Assembly: GCF_963675165.1 (NCBI RefSeq)
Contig: NC_087391.1
Coordinates: forward strand, 577,001-641,000
Direction of reading: 5' to 3'
DNA: 64,000 nucleotides
Source of the DNA: Halichondria panicea
Taxonomy: Eukaryota > Porifera > Demospongiae > Suberitida > Halichondriidae
Below are positions 52,075 through 64,000 of this stretch, in pieces. The notes under the pieces were generated by a model, which was not told the DNA's origin, did not search any database, and saw only the letters and a list, made by a program, of their open reading frames with translations. The position numbers and the translations under genes were made by a program. Position 1 is the first letter of the stretch; each line of letters opens with the position of its first letter.

Positions 52075-64000
<11,926 letters not shown>

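Overview
This window is eukaryotic animal DNA. Almost every gene is split into many short exons with GT-AG introns, some only about 50-65 bp long, and the proteins are animal-type: RO60, TMED10, WRAP73, WRAP53, AIDA, a GABA-B-like receptor, MCM5, UTP25 and HEATR5. The gene density, the short intergenic gaps, the GABA-B-like class C receptor and the many small hairpin elements ending in CCGTATA suggest a non-bilaterian animal, most likely a sponge. The phylum is an inference. No bacterial or viral genes were recognised.

Layout. 1-718 is the 3' end of RO60 (+). TMED10 (-, 961-2501) and MRPL33 (+, 2826-3094) are head to head. WRAP73 (-, 3212-4811) and WRAP53 (+, 4983-10661) are also head to head, and two small paralogous secreted-protein genes lie antisense inside one WRAP53 intron. 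An orphan membrane protein (10897-11550) and a 16-exon GABA-B-like receptor (12289-18240) follow. 18378-24336 is a tandem segmental duplication carrying one intact and one broken copy of a small secreted-protein gene and an extra copy of the last AIDA exon. AIDA (-, 24116-26122) and cytosolic tryptophanyl-tRNA synthetase (+, 26226-28240) are divergent. Next come a folate-receptor-like gene (-), a repeat-rich gap at 31.0-32.3 kb, UTP25 (-) and MCM5 (-). MCM5 is divergent from an unrecognised 230-residue gene (+, 42371-43420).

43725-51886 (-) holds the most unusual gene. Sixteen exons with consistent reading phase encode about 1,534 residues: signal peptide, a cysteine-containing ectodomain, a cytochrome b561 membrane core, a long cytosolic linker, a PAS domain, and a second six-helix haem-binding core with the C-terminal half of the NADPH-oxidase/ferric-reductase family. 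I do not know a described protein with this order of parts. It is divergent from HEATR5 (+, 52075 to beyond 64000), whose intron 3 contains 15 tandem copies of its own 5' splice site.

How the genes relate. Most are housekeeping genes (replication, ribosome biogenesis, translation, vesicle traffic, telomerase and spindle WD40 proteins) arranged as divergent pairs with 103-324 bp between start codons, so many probably share promoters. The lineage-specific parts are the small secreted proteins, the GABA-B-like receptor, the redox fusion gene, the mobile hairpin elements and the minisatellites. Exon boundaries were read by eye from splice signals, protein similarity and phase; the coordinates are models, not transcript data.
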